DNA from: Candidatus Thalassolituus haligoni
GTDB taxonomy: Bacteria > Pseudomonadota > Gammaproteobacteria > Pseudomonadales > Oceanobacteraceae
DNA length: 64,000 nucleotides
Assembly: GCF_041222825.1 (NCBI RefSeq)
Contig: NZ_CP139482.1
Coordinates: 3,849,501 to 3,913,500 of the forward strand
Direction of reading: 5' to 3'
The notes below the pieces were generated by a model. The model was given only the letters and a program-made list of their open reading frames with translations, was not told where the DNA came from and made no database searches. The stretch's first letter is position 1. Each line of letters starts with the position of its first letter. Of this stretch, positions 9,441-18,540 are shown piece after piece. A program made the position numbers and the translations under genes.

Positions 9441-11126
9441 ATGTCCAAACAATCCCTGACCCTGCCAGACAACTCAGACTTGTTGTCGCAGATACGTTTT
9501 GACCCCAAGGAAGGTAAAATCTGGCTGAGCGAAAACCGCATGCTGCTGATTCATTCCGCAGTAATGGGGCTATTACGCAAAGAGCTGATTACCACTCTGG
9601 GCAAAGACAGAACCCGTGCCTTCCTGATGCGATTTGGCTACCACTCCGGCTGGATGGATGCCGAACTGGTGTCCCGTATTCGCCCAGACCTGTCTACCAA
9701 AGATGCCTACTTTGTTGGCCCGCAGCTGCACAGCATCAAGGGCATGGTTAAAGTGACGCCAGTTGAACTCGACTTCGACGTCGAATCTGGCCACTTTTCC
9801 TGCACCATGGACTGGTTCGACTCCTACGAAGCCGAAGTACACATCAAGCAATTTGGCCTCTCCGACGACCCCGTCTGCTGGACATTGCTGGGCTATGCCA
9901 GCGGCTTCACCACCTTTTACATGCAGCAAAAAATCGTTTTCAAGGAAACCCTGTGCAAAGCCTGCGGTGATGCCCACTGCCGCATTGTGGGTAAACCCGT
10001 CGATGAATGGGAAGACCACATGGAACTGGAAAACATGCTGCTGCCTGACCCTGTCGCCGATGAGCTGTTTGCCTTGCGCCAGCAGCTCTCCCATTTACGG
10101 GAAGTAACCGATTCACCCCATCACCACAGTGACCGCATTACCGGCTCCGTCGGCCAGTCACCGGCCTTCCTCGACGCCCTGACGTTGTTGAAAAAAGCCG
10201 CTGAAAGTAAAGCCACCGTTCTGCTACAAGGAGAAACAGGAGTCGGCAAGGAAGTGATGGCACGAGAATTACACAACAGCTCGCCGCGCCAGAGCGCTCC
10301 GTTTGTCGCCGTCAACTGCGCCTGCATTCCCCACGAACTGATCGAAGCTGAGCTGTTTGGTGTCAACAAAGGGGCTTATACCGGTGCCCACGAAACCCGC
10401 CAGGGCAAATTCGAACGCGCTGGCGGCGGCACCATATTCCTTGATGAAGTGATCGAGCTATCACCCAAGGCTCAGGCCGCACTCTTACGGGTGTTACAGG
10501 AAGGGGAAATGGAACGGGTCGGTGGCACCCACTCCATTGCCATCGATGTACGGGTCGTTGCCGCCAGCAATGAAAATCTCAAGAGTGCTGTCGATAACGG
10601 CAAATTTCGCGCAGATCTGTTCTACCGGCTCAACGTTTTCACTGTCGAAATTCCGCCACTGCGACAACGCAAGGAAGACATTCCGCTGTTTGTTGAACAC
10701 TTCATTCGCAAATACAACGGCCTTTACAACAAAAATGCCCTGGGGGTTTCCGACCTTGCCATGCAAACCCTTCTGCATTACGACTGGCCCGGCAATATCC
10801 GCGAACTGGAAAACATGATCGAGCGCGGGGTGATCCTGACTGACAACAATCACCAGATCGATGCCAAGAGCTTTCCTGCCAGCCTGACCCGGCCAGACCA
10901 ACACCAGGACACTAACAGCGGCCTGACCGATGGCGGCTATATTGGCCAACCGGGACAAACCAATATCGATTATCAACAACTGCTCAGTAGCGAATTTGAC
11001 CTGCGCCGCCACGAAGAAGGCATCATCAACGCCGCACTGAAAAAAACCGCAGGAAATATAAGCCAGGCCGCCCGGCTACTGGGGCTCACCCGGTCGCAAT
11101 TGAACTACCGGCTGAAGAGCCGCTAG
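9441..11126 (+). CDS. dmpR: Sigma-54-dependent aromatic-responsive activator (DmpR/MopR/XylR family)
   Basis: Enhancer-binding activator that binds a phenolic effector and opens sigma-54 promoters, 561 residues from the ATG at 9441. Domains in order: XylR_N/V4R sensor (about 1-200), linker, AAA+ domain with Walker A GETGVGK at 264-270, GAYTGA loop at 311-316 and Walker B IFLDE at 332-336, then a Fis-type HTH at the C-terminus. Residues H97 and W125 align with the phenol-contacting H106 and W134 of MopR. C146, E169, C172 and C180 align with its zinc ligands C155, E178, C181 and C189, all at a constant offset of nine. The gene is divergent from the importer operon and 25 kb from the dmpKLMNOP promoter, its likely target. 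Confidence 0.93.
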   Translation: MSKQSLTLPDNSDLLSQIRFDPKEGKIWLSENRMLLIHSAVMGLLRKELITTLGKDRTRAFLMRFGYHSGWMDAELVSRIRPDLSTKDAYFVGPQLHSIKGMVKVTPVELDFDVESGHFSCTMDWFDSYEAEVHIKQFGLSDDPVCWTLLGYASGFTTFYMQQKIVFKETLCKACGDAHCRIVGKPVDEWEDHMELENMLLPDPVADELFALRQQLSHLREVTDSPHHHSDRITGSVGQSPAFLDALTLLKKAAESKATVLLQGETGVGKEVMARELHNSSPRQSAPFVAVNCACIPHELIEAELFGVNKGAYTGAHETRQGKFERAGGGTIFLDEVIELSPKAQAALLRVLQEGEMERVGGTHSIAIDVRVVAASNENLKSAVDNGKFRADLFYRLNVFTVEIPPLRQRKEDIPLFVEHFIRKYNGLYNKNALGVSDLAMQTLLHYDWPGNIRELENMIERGVILTDNNHQIDAKSFPASLTRPDQHQDTNSGLTDGGYIGQPGQTNIDYQQLLSSEFDLRRHEEGIINAALKKTAGNISQAARLLGLTRSQLNYRLKSR

Positions 11127-11230
11127 CTCCTGGCCGGAGATATGGGTGGTTCAAGGTTACAGCCAGCAAGGATGACCCCAAGCAGCAGAAAAGCAGGCAG
11201 CCAACGAGAGGGCTACCGAGGATCGAGCGT

Positions 11231-12424
11231 TCAGGCGCTGGCCAGCTCCTGAAAAGATTTTGTTAAACGGCGGATAACAGAACCAAACAATACCGCTGCC
11301 AGCATCATACAGACCATGGCCTTGGGAGAGCCATCCGACAACGCACTGACCACACCACCAGCGATACCACCACTGGCAAAGCCCAACGCACCGACCAGCG
11401 CTGTCGCCGTTCCAGCCAGATGGGGGAAATACTCGGTAATCGATGACGTCGCATTGGCGACCACAAACCCATGGCTGCCAATGTAGAGCATCAGCATCAG
11501 CGTCAGTGGCCATACCGACAGCTCGTCAAACAGGAAAATATAGCCCACCATCAATATCCCCATGGCGATCTGGATCTTCTGGCCGATACTGATCAGCACG
11601 GGAGGACTGTAGCGCTTCAGCAAATGCAGGTTCACCTTGCTCATCGCCAGCATGGTTAAGACAATGCAGCCGAACACCAGAGGATAGACCGTATCACTGA
11701 GGCCAAAATGGCCCATAAAAATACCCGGAGACGACGTCACAAACGACAGCATCCCGGCATAAGCAGCACAAGTTGAGGCGACAAATCCCCATATGCGACG
11801 GTCACTCAATACCTGCCAGTAATTACGTAACGGATTACCGCCCGTACGTACCTTGCGTGTTTCTGGCAGGCGAAAATAAAACAGTGCAATCAGCAACAGT
11901 GCATAGATCAGCAAAAAGCCGAAGACCGAGTGCCAGCCCAGCATTTTCAGGATTAGCATACCCAGTAACGGCGCGACCAGCGGTGCGATCATCATCACCT
12001 GAATCACCCGTATCATTGCCCCTGCCCCTTCACGGCCACTGGCCAGATCGCGAATAATCGCGGTACTGTTGACCACCGCCAAACCGCCACCCAGTGCCTG
12101 AACCACCCGAAAAGCCAGCATCACATCAAGCGACTGCGCCAGAATAATACCCAGCGAACCGACCGCAAAAATACTCAGCCCGATCAACACCATGCGGCGA
12201 CGGCCATAACGATCCGACAGCGGCCCGCCCAGCAGCTGCCCCAGACTGAAGCCCATCAGGAAGACACTGACCGACAGCTCGACCTCATGCAGCGAGTTAC
12301 CGTAATCACTGGCAATAGCAGGAACGGCAGATAAATAAATATCCGTTCCCAATGGCGTAAGCGCGGTTAATGCCGACAGCATTAACAAGAAGCCTGGAGT
12401 CAGGCGAACAGCCACAGAAGACAT
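11231..12424 (-). CDS. Bcr/CflA-type multidrug efflux MFS transporter
   Basis: Twelve-helix drug:proton antiporter in the inner membrane, 397 residues. The loop between helices 2 and 3 has the MFS motif G-P-L-S-D-R-Y-G-R-R-R, and the start region A-L-T-A-L-T-P-L-G-T-D-I-Y-L-S is typical of the Bcr/CflA subfamily. The ATG at 12424 follows CGGAGAATT and is preferred over the upstream ATG at 12469. It stands alone, convergent with the dmpR-like gene. It may export toxic phenolics, but no sequence feature shows the substrate. Confidence 0.88.
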   Translation of the reverse strand: MSSVAVRLTPGFLLMLSALTALTPLGTDIYLSAVPAIASDYGNSLHEVELSVSVFLMGFSLGQLLGGPLSDRYGRRRMVLIGLSIFAVGSLGIILAQSLDVMLAFRVVQALGGGLAVVNSTAIIRDLASGREGAGAMIRVIQVMMIAPLVAPLLGMLILKMLGWHSVFGFLLIYALLLIALFYFRLPETRKVRTGGNPLRNYWQVLSDRRIWGFVASTCAAYAGMLSFVTSSPGIFMGHFGLSDTVYPLVFGCIVLTMLAMSKVNLHLLKRYSPPVLISIGQKIQIAMGILMVGYIFLFDELSVWPLTLMLMLYIGSHGFVVANATSSITEYFPHLAGTATALVGALGFASGGIAGGVVSALSDGSPKAMVCMMLAAVLFGSVIRRLTKSFQELASA

Positions 12425-13077
12425 AATTCTCCGGAAATATAAAAAGCCGCAAAACGCCAGTACAAACACAATCTGGCGCTGTGGAAACCTGGGTTAAGCA
12501 TCGAATACCCGCCTGGCAATCAGGACACCAGACCATCAACTACGATCCAGTATATGGCGATCATAATCTGGTAATCGCAGCACACAGCGCACAATGTGCC
12601 ATTCAAAAAACGGGATGACTGATCAAACGACTGGCGCCAAACAGGAAGAACACAACCGGTGTTGTATTGGTAGTGTCGCCAGCGACCATACAGTATGAAG
12701 CACCGCGCCATCAATAGATGCTGCCGGTATGAATTGATCCGTTAGTGGCAACAATATATCGAACACCGTGCCATTTTTGCTATTGGTTCAGCGAATAGCA
12801 GTTCTGCCTGATACCGGATTGGCCAATCCATCGGCTGCAACGTTTCCAGCAGGCGTAGGAAGTACCAGAAATGCTGAAAAACCGTATTTTCCGCCCTTCT
12901 TGGCCCGGCAACAACAACCTGTGAATAAACTGTGAGTAAAACTTCACGTAATTGTCATGTCCCCATCGCGCTTGTACCGACGTCTTCTTCAGTGAATCGC
13001 TTGTTCTGCCTGTTGTTTTCAGCGGTGCAGATCGGCCCTGATCCTTGCTCTATTTTGTTCACCTGGAAGCCTATTTT
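12425..13077 (+). other. Intergenic region before the PAP2 phosphatase
   Basis: About 650 bp between divergent genes. The only clear element is the Pho-box array at 12919-12958. No ORF here has family similarity or a ribosome-binding site worth reporting. Confidence 0.6.
12919..12958 (+). promoter_or_regulatory. Tandem Pho boxes (predicted PhoB sites)
   Basis: Four 7-bp units start exactly 11 bp apart: CTGTGAA, CTGTGAG, ACTTCAC and TTGTCAT, separated by A/T-rich 4-bp spacers (TAAA, TAAA, GTAA). The 11-bp periodicity and CTGTCAT-like units match the PhoB pho-box arrangement. Units 1, 2 and 4 fit best. It lies 120 bp before the PAP2 phosphatase start, consistent with induction by phosphate starvation. 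Confidence 0.7.
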
Positions 13078-15294
13078 ATGACCTCTGAATTCTTCGGCGC
13101 CAAGCGCAGCACCTTGTACACTGCGGTACTGGCAGCAACCGCTCTGCTACTCAGCGCCTGTGGCAGTGACGATAATAACAACGACACGGTACAAGACACT
13201 CCAGACATCGAGACCAGCACCCTGCTGGTGTCTAAACCAGCCATCCCGACCGGATTGGGTTACGAACAATACGTTGCTGAGCCATCAGTCGAGTACCCGC
13301 TGCCAGCGGTTGATAATCTGGCGTTGAATGAAGGAGATGGCCGTTTCTTCCGCGATGAAAACCCGATTCTTACGGTGCTAAGCAGCATCAACAAAATCTG
13401 GCAAGGCACCACGGAACAATGGCAGACCACGGCGGGTAATTACACCGATGATGCCAACGGTTACAAGGCCGGTGATGGCCCTAATCCGCACGCTGCCGCC
13501 AACGGTCAGCCCAGCGATTATGTTGAGGCTGGCACCGAGATCGTCGATGCTGCTTCCTGGGCCGCCAACATCCAGTACGTGATCGACGTGACGGCAGCCC
13601 GCACGGAAGATCAGGCCCTGTTTGCGTTTCTGGATGACATCCGCAGCAAAACCTACAGCACTATTGATGGCTTTGGCCCACTGACGGAAGACTACGCCGC
13701 CAACTCTGGCGCTTACGCCAGCTTCGAGCCCATCCTGCTCACCGACGTGACCGAAAACAATCGCTACGCGCAACCAAACAACGACAGTTACAGCACCTAT
13801 GGTGGTCAAACAGATTCAACCCTGGGTGACATGGTGCAATTGGCAAAACGTTTCCGTGATTCACACGCATCGACCAGTGGCCCGAAATACATCTTTGGAA
13901 CACCGCGCCCATGGCGCATGACCGACACCGGCAACATTGACTTCAAAGGAGTCGAAAGCCTGACCTGTATTGACGGTGCCAGTGAGACCCGCGAAGAAAA
14001 AGAATACCGTATAGACTCTTACACCAGCAGCGTGAATGTCCTGCCCGGTCTGTTTTGCGGTCGTCGGGCGCATTCATCCAGCAAGGAAACGGAACTGCTT
14101 TACACCGCCACGACGGAAAACCGCCGTAAAGACAACGGTTACCCAAGCGGCCACGCCAACGCCGGCATTCTGGCTTCTCTCGCCTATGCCTATGCCTTGC
14201 CAGAGCGTTTTGCCGAGCACGTAGCCCGTGGTTCAGACCTGGGAGAAAACCGAATTATTGCCGGTATGCACTCACCAGTCGATGTCATTGGTGGTCGTAT
14301 GCAGGCCCTGATGGTCGCCACCTACGCGCTCAACACCCAACCGGCCGAGGCCGCAGCGGCACGACAACAAGCGCTGGAATATTTTGGTGGCAAAGCGGCG
14401 GCGGCCGGTATGAGTCTGTATGACTACGCCCACCAGACCGTGACAGACACCGGCAGCAGCAAAAATGCAGACGGCACACTCAACGTTAACGTATTCAACA
14501 ACAATCGCTTCGATGACCACGCCGCAATCAAGGCTGATTACCTGGCGCGCATGACCTACGGCTTACCGCAAAACGGCACCCTGGGTTTGGCTGCTATTGT
14601 GCCAAAAGGGGCGGAAGCTTTGCTGAAAACCCGTCAGCCTTATCTGTCCGATGAACAGCGCCGGGCCGTACTGGCCACCACAGAAGTGGAATCCGGTTAT
14701 CCGCTGCTGGATGACTCCAACGGCTGGGGACGGATTAACCTGATCGCTGCGGGCGATGGCTATGGCGCATTTAACGGTGACGTCAACGTCTATATGGATG
14801 CCGGCAAAGGCGGCTTCAATGCTCAGGACGAATGGCGTAATAACATCAGCGGTGCTGGCAAGCTGACCAAAAATGGCACCGGCCAGTTGACTCTGACAGG
14901 CAACAACCACTACAGCGGTGGCACCGTGATTGAAGGTGGTGTACTGGCAGCCGCATCGGCAACCGCTTTCGGTAGCGGTGATGTTTACATCAATGGCGGT
15001 GCGGCGCTGGTGAACGCCGATGGCGCGGTGGCCGTCGCAAACCTGACGCTTGAAAACACCGCCACACTGGCCATCAACATGGATACAGACAGCACTCAAG
15101 TAGCGGCTTCCGGCACGGCGTATGTTGCGGGTGCCGCTCTGGAACTGACGTTTGCATCAACCCCCGCATCCGGTACGACCTTTACCCTGATTCAGGCCGA
15201 TAACATGGGGGGTGAATTCGCCAGTGTTTACGCTGGCGAAGTGGCTATCACACTTGAGTACACCGACACCTCGATTGTCGCTACCGTCGAATAA
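13078..15294 (+). CDS. PAP2-family acid phosphatase lipoprotein with C-terminal autotransporter-type repeat
   Basis: Predicted lipid-anchored phosphomonoesterase, 738 residues from the ATG at 13078. The signal peptide ends in the lipobox L-S-A-C. The three PAP2/class A acid phosphatase motifs are visible: K-x6-R-P (KYIFGTPRP), P-S-G-H (YPSGHANAG) and N-R-x5-H-x3-D (NRIIAGMHSPVD), the last with N for the usual S. Near residue 600 follows a passenger-associated autotransporter repeat (GAGKLTKNGTGQLTLTGNN, then YSGGTVIEGGVL) with beta-helical features but no translocator barrel. Tandem Pho boxes upstream and a strong terminator downstream suggest a single-gene, phosphate-controlled unit. Confidence 0.85.
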   Translation: MTSEFFGAKRSTLYTAVLAATALLLSACGSDDNNNDTVQDTPDIETSTLLVSKPAIPTGLGYEQYVAEPSVEYPLPAVDNLALNEGDGRFFRDENPILTVLSSINKIWQGTTEQWQTTAGNYTDDANGYKAGDGPNPHAAANGQPSDYVEAGTEIVDAASWAANIQYVIDVTAARTEDQALFAFLDDIRSKTYSTIDGFGPLTEDYAANSGAYASFEPILLTDVTENNRYAQPNNDSYSTYGGQTDSTLGDMVQLAKRFRDSHASTSGPKYIFGTPRPWRMTDTGNIDFKGVESLTCIDGASETREEKEYRIDSYTSSVNVLPGLFCGRRAHSSSKETELLYTATTENRRKDNGYPSGHANAGILASLAYAYALPERFAEHVARGSDLGENRIIAGMHSPVDVIGGRMQALMVATYALNTQPAEAAAARQQALEYFGGKAAAAGMSLYDYAHQTVTDTGSSKNADGTLNVNVFNNNRFDDHAAIKADYLARMTYGLPQNGTLGLAAIVPKGAEALLKTRQPYLSDEQRRAVLATTEVESGYPLLDDSNGWGRINLIAAGDGYGAFNGDVNVYMDAGKGGFNAQDEWRNNISGAGKLTKNGTGQLTLTGNNHYSGGTVIEGGVLAAASATAFGSGDVYINGGAALVNADGAVAVANLTLENTATLAINMDTDSTQVAASGTAYVAGAALELTFASTPASGTTFTLIQADNMGGEFASVYAGEVAITLEYTDTSIVATVE

Positions 15295-15339
15295 CCCGTC
15301 CGACCCGTCAGCGGAGCCGGTGCCCCGGTTCAGCTGACG

Positions 15340-15375
15340 GTAAAAGGGCAGTTCCTCTCTCAGCTGCCCTTTTAC
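15340..15375 (+). terminator. Intrinsic terminator-like hairpin after the PAP2 gene
   Basis: Perfect 12-bp stem GTAAAAGGGCAG / CTGCCCTTTTAC with a 12-nt loop, starting 46 bp after the stop codon. The right arm contains TTTT, but no long T-run follows. Confidence 0.65.
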
Positions 15376-15468
15376 CAGCCACCTCGCAGTACCGTGACGA
15401 ATCCTTCAACTCACTATCAAACGGCCTGTGCTTCCAAGCCAGGATTGCGAACGGCTGCGTCACGTAAA

Positions 15469-15495
15469 CCACAACCACAACCACAACCACAACCA
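15469..15495 (+). repeat. CCACAA hexanucleotide tandem repeat in a leader region
   Basis: Four exact CCACAA units plus a partial fifth, ending about 36 bp before the start of the EEP-lectin gene. Its place between likely promoter and ribosome-binding site would let copy-number changes alter expression. Confidence 0.8.
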
Positions 15496-15530
15496 ATCCA
15501 TAAGCCCCACCCACCATTGGAGACACTGAA

Positions 15531-16841
15531 ATGACTGACCTGAAACACATCGTTCGCCACCTCGCTGCGCTGGTGCCACTTTGCTTGCTGCATACCCCTG
15601 TCCAGGCCGACGCCGGAACCTTCAGCACCCTGACCTACAACGTCGCCGGTCTGCTGGAAGTCTTTTCCAGCGCAGACTCCGACCGGCAGGCCGCCACCGA
15701 GCAGATCAGCTGCTACGTCAACGAATTTGACATCGTCAACGTCCAGGAAGATTTCAACTACCACGCGGCGTTGTACGACACCTGTGACGACCACGCCTAT
15801 CGCTCTGCCACCACCGGAGGTATGGGAGTCGGTAGCGGTCTTAACAGCATGAGCCGTTTTGCATACACCGACTGGGATCGGGTCAGCTGGGATGCCTGCA
15901 ATGGCGTCGACTGCCTGACCCCCAAAGGCTTTACCCTGGCACGCACCCGACTGGCAGAAGGTGTGTACGTCGACATCTACAATCTGCATACCCAGGCACA
16001 AACAGAAGAGGCCGACCTGATCGCTCGCCGCGCCGATATGCTGCAACTGATCAACTATATCGAAACCCACTCCGCCGCTAACGCCGTGATCGTCATGGGT
16101 GATACCAATACCCGCTACACTCGCAGTGGCGACAATATGTGGGAGTTTCTCAATCGTGGTTTTAGCGATGCCTGGGTCGACCTGATACGCTCCGGCGATA
16201 TGCCCGAAGCCGGTATCGACGCGCTGGTCTGTGATCCGAAAATCACCAGTGCCGACTGTGAAATCGTCGACAAGATCGTCTATCGCGGCAATGCCTTTAT
16301 CCACCTGGACGCCACTCTGTATGATGTGCGTCAGGATGACCTGACCTACGACGGCCTGAAGCTGGCCGATCACCCGCCGGTACAGACCAACTTCAGCTGG
16401 AGCACCGCCAGCAACCTGCAAATGTCCGATTTTTGGGGTGGCCCGCATGGCAGCGGATTTAACGACGTGGCGGTATTACCAGCCAATCCGGTTGTCAGCA
16501 GGGTGACGTTGCGTGCCGGTTCCCGCATCGACAATATTGGCCTGAGCTTATCTCAAGGCAATGTACTGTCGCACGGTGGTAACGGTGGCAGCGAATCCTC
16601 CCTGACCCTGAACAGCGGTGAATATCTCACGGCGCTGAAGGTCTGCTCCGGCCAGAAAAACGACCAGACCCGCATCTTTTACGCGCGTTTCACCACCAGC
16701 CAGAACCGTACGCTGACGGGCGGCAGCAGCACATCCAGCTGCACCACCTTCAACGCCCCCGCAGGTTGGCAGATTGTCGGCTTCAAGGGCCGGGCCGGTG
16801 ACGAACTGGATAAAATCGGAGTGATTTATGCGCCGCAATAA
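15531..16841 (+). CDS. Secreted endonuclease/exonuclease/phosphatase-family phosphodiesterase with lectin-like C-terminus
   Basis: Secreted hydrolase of the EEP superfamily (DNase I/sphingomyelinase/inositol-phosphatase fold), 436 residues. A signal peptide ends near VQADA. EEP motifs are present: T-Y-N-V-A-G (Asn), N-V-Q-E-D (metal Glu), G-D-T-N (Asp/Asn) and A-D-H-P-P-V (catalytic Asp-His). From about residue 300 a glycine/serine-rich beta domain (SHGGNGGSESSLTLNSGEY) resembles jacalin-type lectins. GGAGACACTGAA precedes the start. Paired cysteines fit a periplasmic or extracellular protein. Substrate could be phospholipid, phosphoinositide or nucleic acid; the Pho-box neighbour favours phosphorus scavenging. 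Confidence 0.8.
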   Translation: MTDLKHIVRHLAALVPLCLLHTPVQADAGTFSTLTYNVAGLLEVFSSADSDRQAATEQISCYVNEFDIVNVQEDFNYHAALYDTCDDHAYRSATTGGMGVGSGLNSMSRFAYTDWDRVSWDACNGVDCLTPKGFTLARTRLAEGVYVDIYNLHTQAQTEEADLIARRADMLQLINYIETHSAANAVIVMGDTNTRYTRSGDNMWEFLNRGFSDAWVDLIRSGDMPEAGIDALVCDPKITSADCEIVDKIVYRGNAFIHLDATLYDVRQDDLTYDGLKLADHPPVQTNFSWSTASNLQMSDFWGGPHGSGFNDVAVLPANPVVSRVTLRAGSRIDNIGLSLSQGNVLSHGGNGGSESSLTLNSGEYLTALKVCSGQKNDQTRIFYARFTTSQNRTLTGGSSTSSCTTFNAPAGWQIVGFKGRAGDELDKIGVIYAPQ

Positions 16842-16880
16842 TTGCCCGGTAGCGAGTGGGCGTTGTTGATTTGACTTACC

Positions 16881-16941
16881 GGCAGGAGGTGCCTTGGGGC
16901 TGGTGTTTATCACACCGGTCAGCGGCAAGCCACCTCCTGCC
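16881..16941. terminator. Large inverted repeat between convergent genes
   Basis: Arms GGCAGGAGGTG and CACCTCCTGCC are perfect and extend by four more pairs (CTTG/CAAG) past one mismatch. The loop holds a second hairpin GGTGT/ACACC. No T-run, so it may work as a bidirectional or processing stem. The left arm region is imperfectly repeated at 16960-16993. Confidence 0.5.
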
Positions 16942-16993
16942 ACAACAATGCAATTGACGCAGGGAGGCCCTTGGGGCCGATGTTTTACCCGGT

Positions 16994-17881
16994 TTATTGC
17001 CCTTCCATGAACCGGTATTGCCCTTCCCAGTCGCGATAGTTAAACACTTGTCCTGCGGTGCGAACTCGCGCCAACTCAGCCAGATCCAGATCGGCATAAC
17101 ACCAGCCGGGTTGATTCAGCGGCAATTGCGCCACAATGCCGTCGTCAGGAAAGCCGTAATCCACGGGGGCAAAAACACCGGCCGCACCGCAGTTGCTATC
17201 GATGGCTGGCGACCAGGCAGCGCTGCCAACGGTAGGCGACTGCACCACAAAACACTGATTTTCCAGCGCCCGTGCCCGACAGCCCAGTTGTACGCGGTGA
17301 TAACCCGCGAGCGTATCGGTACAGGAAGGCACCAGAATAAGATCCGCACCTTGCGCCACCTGCTGACGAGCTAGCAGTGGAAACTCGCTGTCGTAACAGA
17401 TATTCACCGCCAGACGGCCAAACGGGGTATCAAAAACGCGTAAAGCGTCACCAGCGGAAATCCCCCACTGCTCATGTTCAAAGCGGGTCATTTGCAGTTT
17501 GTCTTGCCAATGTACCTCGCCGGAGGGATAGCACAGGTAACAGCGGTTAACGTATTGCTCCCAGCCCGCCACCGTGGCTAATCCGACCGGAAACGTGCCT
17601 GCGGCGATCAACACCTGATGCTGTTTCGCCAGACGGACAAACTCCGCCACAAAAGCCACCCGCAGACTCTGCAGCTCGACCAGCTGCTGGCTCAGCGACT
17701 GATACACAGCGGGTGTAAACAGCGACGTCAACTCCATGGCAAAATATTCCGGCAACAGCAAAATCTGCGCTCCGTTATTGGCTGCCTGCTGCACCAGGCC
17801 TGAGACCTTGTGTTGCCAGGCACTGAAGCTGTCCAGAAAACCGACCTCATAGGCCGCCGAGGCAATGCGTAATGTACTCAC
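16994..17881 (-). CDS. Carbon-nitrogen hydrolase (nitrilase superfamily)
   Basis: Cytoplasmic amidase/nitrilase-fold enzyme, 295 residues. The Glu-Lys-Cys catalytic triad is visible in L-L-P-E-Y-F, D-K-L-Q-M-T-R-F-E and N-I-C-Y-D-S-E-F-P. The KLQMTRFE...W and CYDSEFP patterns fit the Nit/C-N hydrolase group often fused or linked to GNAT domains. The start overlaps the stop of the GNAT gene by 4 bp, so the two probably act together, as in the fused amidohydrolase-acetyltransferase proteins of other bacteria. Substrate unknown. Confidence 0.88.
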   Translation of the reverse strand: MSTLRIASAAYEVGFLDSFSAWQHKVSGLVQQAANNGAQILLLPEYFAMELTSLFTPAVYQSLSQQLVELQSLRVAFVAEFVRLAKQHQVLIAAGTFPVGLATVAGWEQYVNRCYLCYPSGEVHWQDKLQMTRFEHEQWGISAGDALRVFDTPFGRLAVNICYDSEFPLLARQQVAQGADLILVPSCTDTLAGYHRVQLGCRARALENQCFVVQSPTVGSAAWSPAIDSNCGAAGVFAPVDYGFPDDGIVAQLPLNQPGWCYADLDLAELARVRTAGQVFNYRDWEGQYRFMEGQ

Positions 17882-18483
17882 AGTGTTTTTACCCAGAACA
17901 TCATTGGATGAGCAGTTGCAGCCGTCTGATCAATATCCTGCCAGTCATAATGAGCAACCAGATCCGGTCGCGGGGAATAGCCAAAATGCTGCCAGACAGC
18001 ATCCAGTGGTTGGTAACCAACAGGCTTCAGGGGATGGTTGACGGGCCGGACCACTGCACAAAAGCAGAGCGATTCAAACCCAGCCAGGGTACGCACATAA
18101 CGTTCGCGGCCAGCAAAAAAACCGCGATAAATACCCTGACCACGATATTCCGGCAGCAACACGGATTCACCACAATAAAACAACGTCGCGGTATCAATGC
18201 CCGCCAACTCAAACGGCTGGCGAAACGCCTCGCTTTCATGAGTCATCGGAATGCCGGTAGAGGCACCGACAATGCGCTGCCCTGATGGCAGGCTGTCATC
18301 CATGGCCAATACGGCCATGGCCTGGCCAGAGCCTGTATAGGTTTGCAGGTACTGCTGCTCGTAGGCGGCAGAACCCTGGTAAAGATAGGGATATTCCCGA
18401 AATACGCGGATACGTAACCGCGCCAGGTCATCAATATAGGCTTGCAACTCAACGCCGCTAACGGGCATCAGAGAAACCGACAT
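17878..18483 (-). CDS. GNAT-family N-acetyltransferase
   Basis: Predicted acyl-CoA-dependent acetyltransferase, 201 residues. The acetyl-CoA loop motif is L-L-P-E-Y-R-G-Q-G-I-Y-R near residue 115. The ATG at 18483 follows AGGAGGGTGAAT; a GTG at 18489 would sit directly on the SD and is unlikely. It is coupled to the nitrilase-family gene by a 4-bp overlap. Together they form a two-gene unit of unknown substrate. Confidence 0.85.
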   Translation of the reverse strand: MSVSLMPVSGVELQAYIDDLARLRIRVFREYPYLYQGSAAYEQQYLQTYTGSGQAMAVLAMDDSLPSGQRIVGASTGIPMTHESEAFRQPFELAGIDTATLFYCGESVLLPEYRGQGIYRGFFAGRERYVRTLAGFESLCFCAVVRPVNHPLKPVGYQPLDAVWQHFGYSPRPDLVAHYDWQDIDQTAATAHPMMFWVKTL

Positions 18484-18540
18484 ATTCACCCTCCTCGTCT
18501 GTTAGCTGTCGCCGGGGAGTATGTCGCTGTTTGGCTGCGA

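Noticed and set aside
12520..12714. 64-codon minus-strand ORF before the MFS gene
   Set aside because: No ribosome-binding site and no recognisable protein pattern.
15417..16448. 343-codon minus-strand ORF
   Set aside because: Antisense to the EEP-lectin gene, which has a signal peptide and all catalytic motifs.
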